DNA from: Streptomyces tropicalis
Lineage (GTDB): Bacteria > Actinomycetota > Actinomycetes > Streptomycetales > Streptomycetaceae
Length of the DNA: 64,000 nt
Reading direction: 5' to 3'
Assembly: GCF_029269835.1 (NCBI RefSeq)
Contig: NZ_JARJBB010000001.1
Location: forward strand, 434,001-498,000
Shown here: positions 56,689-64,000 of the stretch, one piece after another
Numbering within the stretch: the first letter of the stretch is position 1
Layout: each line of letters starts with the position of its first letter
Position numbers and translations under genes: made by a program
The notes under the pieces: generated by a model
The model's input: the letters and a program-made list of their open reading frames with translations, nothing else
Database searches by the model: none
What the model was told of the DNA's origin: nothing

Positions 56689-56855
56689 CTATCGAGCAGG
56701 GATCAGACTAGAACGCGACCGGCCACTGTGTAAGGGGCGGCGGCCTGTCACTTCCTCCAGAGCATGCCCGGTCCCACGTGCCGAAGTCCGCCGCGCTTTC
56801 GCACGACGGACCCCTCTTGCACCCGGTTTGCGGGCCTACCCCGAGCGGCCCGAGG

Positions 56856-58724
56856 TCACTTCTTGCTCTTGGCCGACCCCGCACCGTCATCGCTGGACAG
56901 GACCGCGATGAAGGCCTCCTGCGGAACCTCCACCGAACCCACCATCTTCATCCGCTTCTTGCCTTCCTTCTGCTTCTCCAGCAGCTTCCGCTTGCGGGAG
57001 ATGTCACCGCCGTAGCACTTGGCGAGGACGTCCTTGCGGATGGCGCGGATGGTCTCGCGGGCGATCACCCGGGAGCCGACGGCGGCCTGCACCGGCACCT
57101 CGAAGTTCTGCCGCGGGATCAGCTCCCTGAGCTTGGCGACGAGCCGCACGCCGTACGCGTACGCCTGGTCCTTGTGGGTGATCGCCGAGAAGGCGTCCAC
57201 CTTGTCGCCGTGCAGCAGGATGTCCACCTTGACCAGGCTGGAGGACTGCTCGCCGGTGGGCTCGTAGTCGAGCGAGGCGTAGCCGCGGGTCTTGGACTTC
57301 AGCTGGTCGAAGAAGTCGAAGACGATCTCCGCGAGCGGCAGCGTGTAGCGGATCTCGACGCGGTCCTCGGAGAGGTAGTCCATGCCGAGGAGGGCGCCGC
57401 GGCGGGTCTGGCACAGCTCCATGATCGCGCCGATGAACTCGGTGGGCGCGAGGATCGTGGCCCGCACCACCGGCTCGTAGACCTCGGCGATCTTCCCCTC
57501 GGGGAACTCGCTCGGGTTGGTGACCGTGGTCTCGCTGCCGTCCTCCATGATCACGCGGTAGACCACGTTGGGGGCGGTGGCGATCAGGTCGAGCCCGAAC
57601 TCGCGCTCCAGGCGCTCCCGGACCACGTCCAGGTGCAGCAGGCCGAGGAAGCCGACACGGAAACCGAACCCGAGGGCGGCGGAGGTCTCCGGCTCGTAGA
57701 CCAGGGCGGCGTCGTTGAGCTGGAGCTTGTCCAGGGCCTCGCGCAGGTCCGGGTAGTCGGAGCCGTCCAGCGGGTACAGCCCGGAGAAGACCATCGGCTT
57801 GGGGTCCTTGTAGCCGCCCAGCGGCACCTCGGCGCCCTTGGCCTGGCTGGTGATGGTGTCACCGACCTTGGACTGGCGGACGTCCTTCACGCCGGTGATC
57901 AGATAGCCCACCTCGCCCACACCGAGGCCGTCGGCGGGCAGCATCTCCGGGGAGTTGGTGCCGATCTCCAGCAGTTCGTGCGTGGCGCCGGTGGACATCA
58001 TCCGGATGCGCTCGCGCTTGTTGAGCTGGCCGTCGACGACCCGGACGTAGGTGACGACACCGCGGTAGGAGTCGTAGACCGAGTCGAAGATCATCGCGCG
58101 GGCGGGCGCGTCGGCGACGCCGACCGGGGCCGGGATCCGCTCCACGACCCGGTCCAGGAGCGCGTCGACGCCCAGACCGGTCTTGGCGGAGACCTTGAGC
58201 ACGTCGTCGGGGTCGCAGCCGATGAGGTTCGCGAGCTCCTCGGCGAACTTCTCCGGCTGCGCCGCCGGCAGGTCGATCTTGTTGAGCACCGGGATGATCG
58301 TGAGGTCGTTCTCCATCGCCAGGTAGAGGTTGGCGAGGGTCTGCGCCTCGATGCCCTGGGCGGCGTCGACGAGGAGGACGGTCCCCTCGCAGGCCGCGAG
58401 GGACCGGGACACCTCGTAGGTGAAGTCGACGTGCCCGGGGGTGTCGATCATGTTCAGGATGTGGGTGTTGCCCGGATCGCGGGTCGGGGCCCACGGCAGA
58501 CGCACCGCCTGGGACTTGATCGTGATACCGCGCTCGCGCTCGATGTCCATGCGGTCGAGGTACTGGGCGCGCATCTGCCGCTGCTCGACCACACCGGTCA
58601 GCTGGAGCATCCGGTCGGCGAGTGTGGACTTGCCGTGGTCGATGTGCGCGATGATGCAGAAGTTGCGGATCAGCGCCGGGTCGGTACGGCTCGGCTCGGG
58701 CACATGGCTGGGGGTCGCGGGCAC
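56856..58724 (-). CDS. lepA: Elongation factor 4
   Basis: 622 residues from a GTG at 58724 with AGGA upstream; this length and start match LepA of other streptomycetes. The GTPase begins [17 protein letters not shown], then [21 protein letters not shown] and NKIDLP. The unique C-terminal domain includes FVIDKED-like block [15 protein letters not shown] and [17 protein letters not shown]4 back-translocates stalled ribosomes. Divergent from rpsT; the shared gap is 258 bp. Confidence 0.97.
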   Translation of the reverse strand: MPATPSHVPEPSRTDPALIRNFCIIAHIDHGKSTLADRMLQLTGVVEQRQMRAQYLDRMDIERERGITIKSQAVRLPWAPTRDPGNTHILNMIDTPGHVDFTYEVSRSLAACEGTVLLVDAAQGIEAQTLANLYLAMENDLTIIPVLNKIDLPAAQPEKFAEELANLIGCDPDDVLKVSAKTGLGVDALLDRVVERIPAPVGVADAPARAMIFDSVYDSYRGVVTYVRVVDGQLNKRERIRMMSTGATHELLEIGTNSPEMLPADGLGVGEVGYLITGVKDVRQSKVGDTITSQAKGAEVPLGGYKDPKPMVFSGLYPLDGSDYPDLREALDKLQLNDAALVYEPETSAALGFGFRVGFLGLLHLDVVRERLEREFGLDLIATAPNVVYRVIMEDGSETTVTNPSEFPEGKIAEVYEPVVRATILAPTEFIGAIMELCQTRRGALLGMDYLSEDRVEIRYTLPLAEIVFDFFDQLKSKTRGYASLDYEPTGEQSSSLVKVDILLHGDKVDAFSAITHKDQAYAYGVRLVAKLRELIPRQNFEVPVQAAVGSRVIARETIRAIRKDVLAKCYGGDISRKRKLLEKQKEGKKRMKMVGSVEVPQEAFIAVLSSDDGAGSAKSKK

Positions 58725-58982
58725 GCAGGGTCCTGATTCTTGAGGCAGCCGCATCCGTGTGCTTGTCCGTCTGCGGTCTCGGGTCGGATCGATACGTAGC
58801 CTCCATGGTCCCACGCCCGGGGACCTGCGACCGGTTTGGGCCACTCCACGGGCCGCTGGTAGTGTGGGCGGCTGTGTCTCATGCCCTCTCCGCAGGGGAC
58901 ACGTCTTCAAGAAATCACCGGCACGTGAGGCGGGCCGCCAGCGGTCCCGTTCCCGCGTGCCTGAATCTGTAGAGGCTCATTC

Positions 58983-59249
58983 GTGGCGAACATCAAGTCC
59001 CAGATCAAGCGGATCAAGACCAACGAGAAGGCTCGGCTGCGCAACAAGGCCGTCAAGTCCTCCCTGAAGACCGCGATCCGCAAGGCCCGTGAGGCTGCTG
59101 CCGCGGGTGACGTCGAGAAGGCCACCGAGCTGCAGCGCGTTGCCGCGCGTCAGCTGGACAAGGCCGTCTCCAAGGGCGTCATCCACAAGAACCAGGCCGC
59201 CAACAAGAAGTCGGCGCTTGCTTCGAAGGTCGTCTCCCTCAAGGGCTGA
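58983..59249 (+). CDS. rpsT: 30S ribosomal protein S20
   Basis: 88 residues from a GTG ([20 protein letters not shown]), the typical length. Lys/Arg-rich helices, including [14 protein letters not shown] and the C-terminal [17 protein letters not shown]. Primary 16S rRNA binder. Divergent from lepA, an arrangement conserved in actinobacteria. It is codon-biased strongly, with a few lysine AAG runs as expected. Confidence 0.98.
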   Translation: MANIKSQIKRIKTNEKARLRNKAVKSSLKTAIRKAREAAAAGDVEKATELQRVAARQLDKAVSKGVIHKNQAANKKSALASKVVSLKG

Positions 59250-59373
59250 ACCCCTTCTGTGATCTGATCGCCGGCGGGACCCAGAGCGGGCCCTCTCTCA
59301 TCCGCTCCCGGCCGGCCCCCGAGCTCGTACGCGGCCTGCGTTCGCCACGCGGGTGCGGGCTCACCAGCTTGAA

Positions 59374-59423
59374 CCGAAGGCCCCGGCGCCCTCCCTTCCC
59401 CAGGGAGACGCCGGGGCCTTCGG
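59374..59423. terminator. Bidirectional terminator between rpsT and holA
   Basis: CCGAAGGCCCCGGCG (59374-59388) pairs exactly with CGCCGGGGCCTTCGG (59409-59423); the loop itself carries a smaller CTCCCT/AGGGAG stem (59391-59396 with 59402-59407). Confidence 0.85.
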
Positions 59424-59460
59424 GCTTCCCGGGGGCCGGGGAGGCATCGGGGGGAGGGGG

Positions 59461-60450
59461 TCAGGCGCGGCCCCGGGAGCGTGCGGCGCGCGCGATGATC
59501 ACCACGGCCTTCTCCAGGGCGTACTCCGGGTCGTCGCCGCCGCCCTTGACCCCGGCGTCGGCGTCGGCCACGGCGCGCAGGGCGACCGCCACCCCGTCCG
59601 GCGTCCAGCCGCGCATCTGCTGCCGCACCCGGTCGATCTTCCACGGCGGCATGCCCAGCTCACGGGCGAGATCCGCGGGGCGTCCGCCGCGGGCCGAGGA
59701 CAGCTTGCCGATCGCCCGCACGCCCTGCGCCAGCGCACTGGTGATCAGCACCGGCGCCACGCCCGTCGCGAGCGACCAGCGCAGCGCCTCCAGCGCCTCC
59801 GCCGTCCGCCCCTCCACGGCCCGGTCGGCGACCGTGAAGCTCGACGCCTCGGCCCGGCCCGTGTAGTACCGCCCGACGACCGCCTCGTCGATGGTGCCCT
59901 CCACGTCGGCGCACAACTGCGTCACCGCCGACGCGAGCTCCCGCAGGTCGCTCCCGATGGCGTCGACCAGCGCCTGGCACGCCTCGGGAGCGGCGGACCG
60001 GCCGAGGCCGCGGAACTCGGCGCGCACGAAGGCCAGCCGGTCGGCCGGCTTCGTCATCTTCGGGCAGGCGACCTCGCGCGCCCCCGCCTTGCGCGCCGCG
60101 TCCAGCAGTCCCTTGCCCTTGACCCCGCCCGCGTGCAGCAGCACGAGGGTGATCTCCTCGGCGGGCGCCCCCAGGTACGCCTTGACGTCCTTGACCGTGT
60201 CCGCCGACAGGTCCTGCGCGTTGCGGACGACGACGACCTTGCGCTCCGCGAACAGCGACGGGCTCGTCAGCTCCGCCAGCGTGCCGGGCTGCACCTGGTC
60301 GGGCGTCAGGTCCCGTACGTCCGTGTCGGCGTCGGCGGCGCGGGCGGCGGCCACCACCTCCTGCACGGCACGGTCCAGCAGCAGGTCCTCCTGCCCCACG
60401 GCGAGCGTCACCGGGGCGAGCAGGTCTTCGTTCGCAGTCTTCCTGGCCAT
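59461..60450 (-). CDS. holA: DNA polymerase III delta subunit
   Basis: 329 residues from the ATG at 60450 (ARKTANEDLL); an ATG at 60462 would add four residues. Conserved blocks: TLAVGQEDLLLDRAV, LTSPSLFAERKVVVVRNA, a middle with ELASAVTQLCAD, and a C-terminal AEALEALRWSLATG. Part of the clamp loader that opens the beta clamp. Adjacent to rpsT, as in other actinobacteria, across a shared terminator. Confidence 0.93.
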   Translation of the reverse strand: MARKTANEDLLAPVTLAVGQEDLLLDRAVQEVVAAARAADADTDVRDLTPDQVQPGTLAELTSPSLFAERKVVVVRNAQDLSADTVKDVKAYLGAPAEEITLVLLHAGGVKGKGLLDAARKAGAREVACPKMTKPADRLAFVRAEFRGLGRSAAPEACQALVDAIGSDLRELASAVTQLCADVEGTIDEAVVGRYYTGRAEASSFTVADRAVEGRTAEALEALRWSLATGVAPVLITSALAQGVRAIGKLSSARGGRPADLARELGMPPWKIDRVRQQMRGWTPDGVAVALRAVADADAGVKGGGDDPEYALEKAVVIIARAARSRGRA

Positions 60451-60592
60451 CGGGACAAGCATCCCACGCACCACCGACAACACCCCCGGGCCCCACTCCG
60501 GCCCCGGCCCGGGCCGCTGTCCCCGGTGAGGGTGCCCGGGTCGGCGCCGGCGCCGATACCGGGTTCGGGGGCGGCGGCGGGGCCTGCGCCGG

Positions 60593-60838
60593 CTACGGCT
60601 CCTCCCGCCAGCCGTCCCACTCCGCCGCGAACGCGTCCAGCTCCCGGGGGTCGAGCCGCTCCCCCGCGTCCTCGACGACCACGAGCCACTGCGCGTCCTC
60701 CGCGTCGTCCTCGCCCGCCAGCGCGTCCCGCACGATGTGCGGTTCCTCGTCGGTCCGGAACCGCTCTCCGAGCACCTCCGCCGCCTCCTCGGCGGACTCG
60801 CGGTCGGGCAGCACCAGCACATGTCTCACGTCACTCAC
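60593..60838 (-). CDS. Small conserved hypothetical protein, 81 aa
   Basis: 81 residues from a GTG at 60838 (SDVRHVLVLPDRESAEE). Highly acidic (many Asp/Glu) with a plausible alternating fold: EAAEVLGERFRTDEEPHIVRDALAG, then AQWLVVVEDAGERLDP. I do not recognise a characterised family. It lies between holA and the N-acetyltransferase, same strand, with codon use like its neighbours. Confidence 0.62.
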   Translation of the reverse strand: MSDVRHVLVLPDRESAEEAAEVLGERFRTDEEPHIVRDALAGEDDAEDAQWLVVVEDAGERLDPRELDAFAAEWDGWREEP

Positions 60839-60871
60839 GGAGCCATTCTCCGGCACCCGGCCGGCGCCCCC

Positions 60872-60902
60872 GGGCCCGGTCCCGGGCCCGGTCCCGGGCC
60901 CG
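60872..60902. repeat. Short 12-bp tandem repeat
   Basis: GGGCCCGGTCCC occurs at 60872-60883 and 60884-60895, then GGGCCCG at 60896-60902. Each unit is near-palindromic; it lies in the gap before the 81-aa gene. Confidence 0.7.
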
Positions 60903-60945
60903 TCCGAGCCCAGGAGGTCCGCCGCCGGACCGGGAGGAGCCGGTC

Positions 60946-61800
60946 TCAGCCCTCGCCGCCGTCGCCGTCGCGGCCGCGGGAGCGGACGGTCGGGACGGTG
61001 GGCAGCTCCACGCCGAACAGGTCCCGGTAGGCCGCCAGGACCTCCGCGTCCGACGTCAGGTCCGCGACCTCCCGTGTGCCGTCGGCGCGCGTGGTGGTGA
61101 GCGTGCGGCCGGCGAGGGTGACGCGGCCGCCGTCCTCGGTGAGCCGGGAGCACACCAGCGACCGCGTGAAGTGCGAGGCCGGGGAGGTGCTGTGCCACCA
61201 GGCCCCGACCGCGAAGTCCCCGAGCGCCCGGGGCCGCAGCTCCAGGCGGTACTGGGGCCGTCCGTCCCGCACGACGTCCAGGTCGGCGGCTCCGGCCGCC
61301 CCGCCCGGCCCGCGCACCCCGGCGGTGTCCGGCCCCGACTCCACCACCCCGAACGTGCCGCCCGGCTCCACCTGTTCGCCCCGCTCCCCGAAGGCCAGCG
61401 GGAAGTGGCTGTGCGTGCCGAAGCCCACATCGGCGAGCCAGTCCCCGCCGTCCACCGTCCTCACCCGCAGCGCGAGGTGGTCGTACGGGATGCCGGTCCG
61501 CTCCTCCTCCCCGTAGACGCGCGCCGCGAGCAGCGTGACGCCGAAGCCGAGCGCGGCGAGCAACGCCCCGAAGGCGCCGTTCAGTTCGTAGCAGAAGCCG
61601 CCCCTGCGGTCCCCCACCACCTTGTCCACCAGCCGCTGCTCCTCCAGCACGATCTCCTCGCCGAGATGGATCGACAGGTTCTCGAACGGCACGGTGCGCA
61701 GATGGCGCAGGTGCAGCTCCCGCAGGACCTCGGAGGTGGGGCGGGGCCGGCGCCCGGCACCGATACGACGGAGATAGGCATCGGCCTGTGCGGTGTTCAT
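60946..61800 (-). CDS. Arylamine N-acetyltransferase
   Basis: 284 residues from the ATG at 61800. The catalytic triad is visible: Cys70 in GGFCYELN, His in DHLALRV and Asp in LADVGFG. N-terminal LRTVPFENLSIHLGE is family-typical. It transfers acetyl from acetyl-CoA to arylamines or hydrazines; in Streptomyces related proteins act on secondary metabolites. It starts four bases after the comEC stop on the same strand, so it may be co-transcribed. Confidence 0.93.
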   Translation of the reverse strand: MNTAQADAYLRRIGAGRRPRPTSEVLRELHLRHLRTVPFENLSIHLGEEIVLEEQRLVDKVVGDRRGGFCYELNGAFGALLAALGFGVTLLAARVYGEEERTGIPYDHLALRVRTVDGGDWLADVGFGTHSHFPLAFGERGEQVEPGGTFGVVESGPDTAGVRGPGGAAGAADLDVVRDGRPQYRLELRPRALGDFAVGAWWHSTSPASHFTRSLVCSRLTEDGGRVTLAGRTLTTTRADGTREVADLTSDAEVLAAYRDLFGVELPTVPTVRSRGRDGDGGEG

Positions 61801-61804
61801 GCCC

Positions 61805-64000
61805 TCAGTCTCGCGCCACCCGCAGCCCGGCACCCTCCCCGGTCACGGCCAGCGCCCCGTCCCGGTCCGTGCGCAGCACCACCGCCCCGGCCGCCCGCAG
61901 TCCCGCGACGGTACGGGGAGCGGGGTGACCGTACGGGTTGTCCGCACCGCACGAGATCAAGGCCAGGCGCGGGGCCGCCCGGCGCAGGAGGTCCGGGTCC
62001 TGGTGGGCCGAGCCGTGGTGGGCGACCTTCAGGACGTCCACGCCCGTCAGCAGAGCCGCCTCGGGCGATCTCAGCAGGGCCTGCTGGGCCGGTGGTTCGA
62101 GATCCCCGAGCAGCAACAGCCGCAGGCCGCCGGTCCGCACGAGCAGGGTCACGCTCGCGTCGTTGGGCCCGTCGGGGTCCGGGACCGGGCTCGGCGGCGG
62201 CCACAGCACCCGCCAGGACACCGGGCCGGTGCGCCGCTCCTCCCCGGCGGCGGCGCGGATGACCGGGATGTGCCGCTCGGCGGCCTCGCGTCGTACGAAA
62301 CCGACCTGGTCCGCGGGCTCTTCGTAGCCGGTCGTCTCGATCGCGCCCACCGCGCGCCCCCGCAGCACACCCGGCAGACCGGCGACGTGGTCGGCGTGGA
62401 AGTGGGTGAGGACGACGAGCGGGATCCGGGTGACGCCCAGGGCGCGCAGGCACCGGTCGACGGGGGCCGGGTCGGGTCCGGCGTCCACCACCACGCCGGT
62501 GCCCTCTCCCGCCGCGAGCACGGTGGCGTCGCCCTGCCCCACGTCGCACATCGCGAACCGCCAGCCCGGCGGCGGCCAGCCGGTGACCGCCCGGGTCAGC
62601 GGAGACGGCCGCACCACCACCAGCGCCAGCAGCAGGGCGCAGGCCCCGCACCACCACGGGTGGCGCAGGAGTCGCCGGCCCACGAGCAGGACCGCGCCCG
62701 TGACCAGGGCCAGCAGCAGGGCACCGGCCCATGAACCCGGCCAGTCCACTCCGGCGCCGGGGAGCGCCGCCCCCGTCCGGGCCACGCCGGCGAGCAGGCC
62801 CGCGGGCAGGCCGGCGCACCGGGCGAGCACGGCGGCCACCGGCATCGACACCTGTGCCACCGCCAGCGTCGCGAAGCCGAGCACCGTCGCCGGTGCGACC
62901 GCGAGCTCCGCGAGCAGGTTGCACGGCACCGCGACCAGACTCACTCGCGCGGAGAGCACCGCCACGACCGGCGCGCACAGCGCCTGCGCCGCGCCCGCCG
63001 CCGCCAGCGCCTCGGCCGGCCGGGCTGGCATCCCGTGCCGGCGCAGTGCGGCGGCCCAGCGCGGTGCCAGCGTCAGCAGGGCGCCGGTGGCGAGCACGGA
63101 CAGCAGGAACCCGTAACTGCGGGCCAGCCACGGGTCGTACAGCACCAGCAGCAGCACGGCCGTCGCCAGCGCGGGGACCAGTGACCTGCGGCGCCCGGTG
63201 GCCAGGGCGAGCAGGGCGACCGCTCCGCAGGCCGCGGCGCGCAGCACGCTGGGGTCGGGCCGGCACACCACGACGAACGCGGCGGTGAGCACACCGCCCA
63301 GCACCGCCGTCGCCCGCAGCGGGATCCCCAGCCGCGGTGCGATGCCGCGGCGTTCGGCGCGCTGCGCCAGGCCGGGCGGACCGAGCAGCAGGGCCAGCAG
63401 GATCGTGAGGTTGCTGCCGGAGACGGCCAGCGTGTGCGCCAGGTCGGTCTCCCGGAACGCCTCGTCCAGCTCGGGGGTGATCCGCGAGGTGTCTCCGACG
63501 ACCAGCCCGGGCAGCAGCGCCCGCGCGTCGGCCGGCAGCCCGTCGGTGGCCGTGCGCAGCCCTTCACGCAGGTGTCCCGCCAGCCGCTGCGCCCCGGACG
63601 GTTCCCCCACCACCTCCGGTGCCTCCCGGGCCCGGACCCGCAGCACCGCCGCGATCCGGTCGCCGCCGGTGAGCGGGGGCGCCAACCGCGCCGTCACTCT
63701 CACGTGTGTGGAGGGGAGCAACTCCAGCCACGGGGACCGGTCGGGCCCGTCCTCGGGACGCCCCGCCGCCGGCCTCCGTACACCGCCGGGAGGCGCCGCC
63801 CGCCGGGGGCCGGTGTCGACGAGGACCAGGACCGGGGTCCTGGTCTCCACGTCCGCGCGGCCGCCCACCCGCTCGACGCGCCGCACCTCCGCGTCGAGCA
63901 GGACGGACTCCGGCGCCATGTGGTCGCCGCTGATCCGCTGCCGGGTCAGCCGCGGATCGGACGTCACCTCCACCTCGGCGGTCACGGTGGCGAAGTGCTG
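61805..64000 (-). CDS. ComEC/Rec2 family protein, N-terminus outside window
   Basis: 732 codons are visible and the frame stays open to the window edge, so the N-terminal membrane segments are missing. Visible parts are an OB-like region, the Competence membrane domain (PGLVVGDTSRITPELDEAFRETDLAHTLAVSGSNLTI, then many hydrophobic segments), and a C-terminal metallo-beta-lactamase domain with LTHFHADHVAGLPG, VLKVAHHGSAHQDP and a closing ISCGADNPYGHP. ComEC carries DNA through the membrane in competent bacteria; Streptomyces is not known to be naturally competent in the classical way, so its role here is open. Confidence 0.92.
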   Translation of the reverse strand, partial: QHFATVTAEVEVTSDPRLTRQRISGDHMAPESVLLDAEVRRVERVGGRADVETRTPVLVLVDTGPRRAAPPGGVRRPAAGRPEDGPDRSPWLELLPSTHVRVTARLAPPLTGGDRIAAVLRVRAREAPEVVGEPSGAQRLAGHLREGLRTATDGLPADARALLPGLVVGDTSRITPELDEAFRETDLAHTLAVSGSNLTILLALLLGPPGLAQRAERRGIAPRLGIPLRATAVLGGVLTAAFVVVCRPDPSVLRAAACGAVALLALATGRRRSLVPALATAVLLLVLYDPWLARSYGFLLSVLATGALLTLAPRWAAALRRHGMPARPAEALAAAGAAQALCAPVVAVLSARVSLVAVPCNLLAELAVAPATVLGFATLAVAQVSMPVAAVLARCAGLPAGLLAGVARTGAALPGAGVDWPGSWAGALLLALVTGAVLLVGRRLLRHPWWCGACALLLALVVVRPSPLTRAVTGWPPPGWRFAMCDVGQGDATVLAAGEGTGVVVDAGPDPAPVDRCLRALGVTRIPLVVLTHFHADHVAGLPGVLRGRAVGAIETTGYEEPADQVGFVRREAAERHIPVIRAAAGEERRTGPVSWRVLWPPPSPVPDPDGPNDASVTLLVRTGGLRLLLLGDLEPPAQQALLRSPEAALLTGVDVLKVAHHGSAHQDPDLLRRAAPRLALISCGADNPYGHPAPRTVAGLRAAGAVVLRTDRDGALAVTGEGAGLRVARD

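Noticed and set aside
59353..62262. A 969-codon open plus-strand frame across holA and the N-acetyltransferase
   Set aside because: Shadow frame; the minus-strand genes are clearly real.

Overview
The window is a 64 kb piece of a Streptomyces (or very close actinomycete) chromosome. The DNA is very GC-rich, nearly every codon of the real genes ends in G or C, GTG starts are common, and the set and order of housekeeping genes (glyS - zur/znu - uppS - recO - leuA - era - ybeY/phoH - rnz - hrcA/dnaJ - hemW - lepA - rpsT - holA - comEC) is the one I know from Streptomyces chromosome arms near the core. I see no rRNA, tRNA, CRISPR array, phage or intact insertion sequence.

Layout. 1-9 kb: a partial membrane sulfatase-like protein, dus (tRNA dihydrouridine synthase), then an accessory patch of two MFS exporters, an XRE/MmyB-type regulator, a decayed gene end, and an aldo/keto reductase-TetR operon behind a perfect 14-bp inverted-repeat operator. 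9-14 kb: glyS and the zinc regulon znuA-znuC-znuB-zur, with two tandem Zur-like boxes over a promoter that seems to make a leaderless znuA mRNA. 14-20 kb: a minus-strand run (DUF1266-type gene, recO, uppS, YcxB-like gene), a TerB-like protein, and leuA with a 15-codon leader peptide holding four consecutive Leu codons. 20-24 kb: a protealysin-like cytosolic metalloprotease with its emfourin-type inhibitor, then a beta-glucosidase/MFS sugar operon. 24-33.5 kb: the conserved chain phoH-ybeY-CBS protein-MmcQ/YjbR ... cytidine-deaminase-like gene ... era, broken by two insertions: an amtB-glnK pair preceded by GlnR-type half sites, and a second XRE/MmyB-MFS divergent pair. 33.5-39 kb: a secreted GH31 alpha-glycosidase, a PfkB kinase and another MFS protein. 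39-51 kb: adenosine deaminase, RNase Z, a HIT protein, tricorn protease, a VOC protein, rsmE, a nitronate monooxygenase-like protein, and hrcA-dnaJ2 behind a CIRCE operator; then a metallo-beta-lactamase-fold protein and a DUF3097 protein. 51-64 kb: hemW, a SpoIIE/anti-sigma-kinase-type phosphatase, a long-chain acyl-CoA synthetase, lepA, rpsT, holA, an arylamine N-acetyltransferase and comEC, which runs off the end.

How the parts work together. Zur (13.4 kb) most likely closes a feedback loop on the znuACB importer beside it. HrcA represses its own operon with dnaJ2. LeuA is probably tuned by ribosome stalling on a Leu-rich leader, with two mutually exclusive RNA foldings upstream of its ribosome binding site. 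The protease and its small inhibitor form a self-contained pair. AmtB and GlnK form an ammonium-sensing pair without the glnD that usually accompanies them.

The less ordinary material is in the accessory joints: a short element with inverted ends present twice (6.9 kb and 27.3 kb), each copy touching the TAG stop codon of a neighbouring gene; a different short palindromic repeat inside the 3' end of znuC; a duplicated tail of the tetR gene beside a headless reading frame with its own terminator-like hairpin; and a cytidine-deaminase-like protein that has lost the expected zinc and catalytic residues. Family assignments are from sequence recognition alone; no database search was run.
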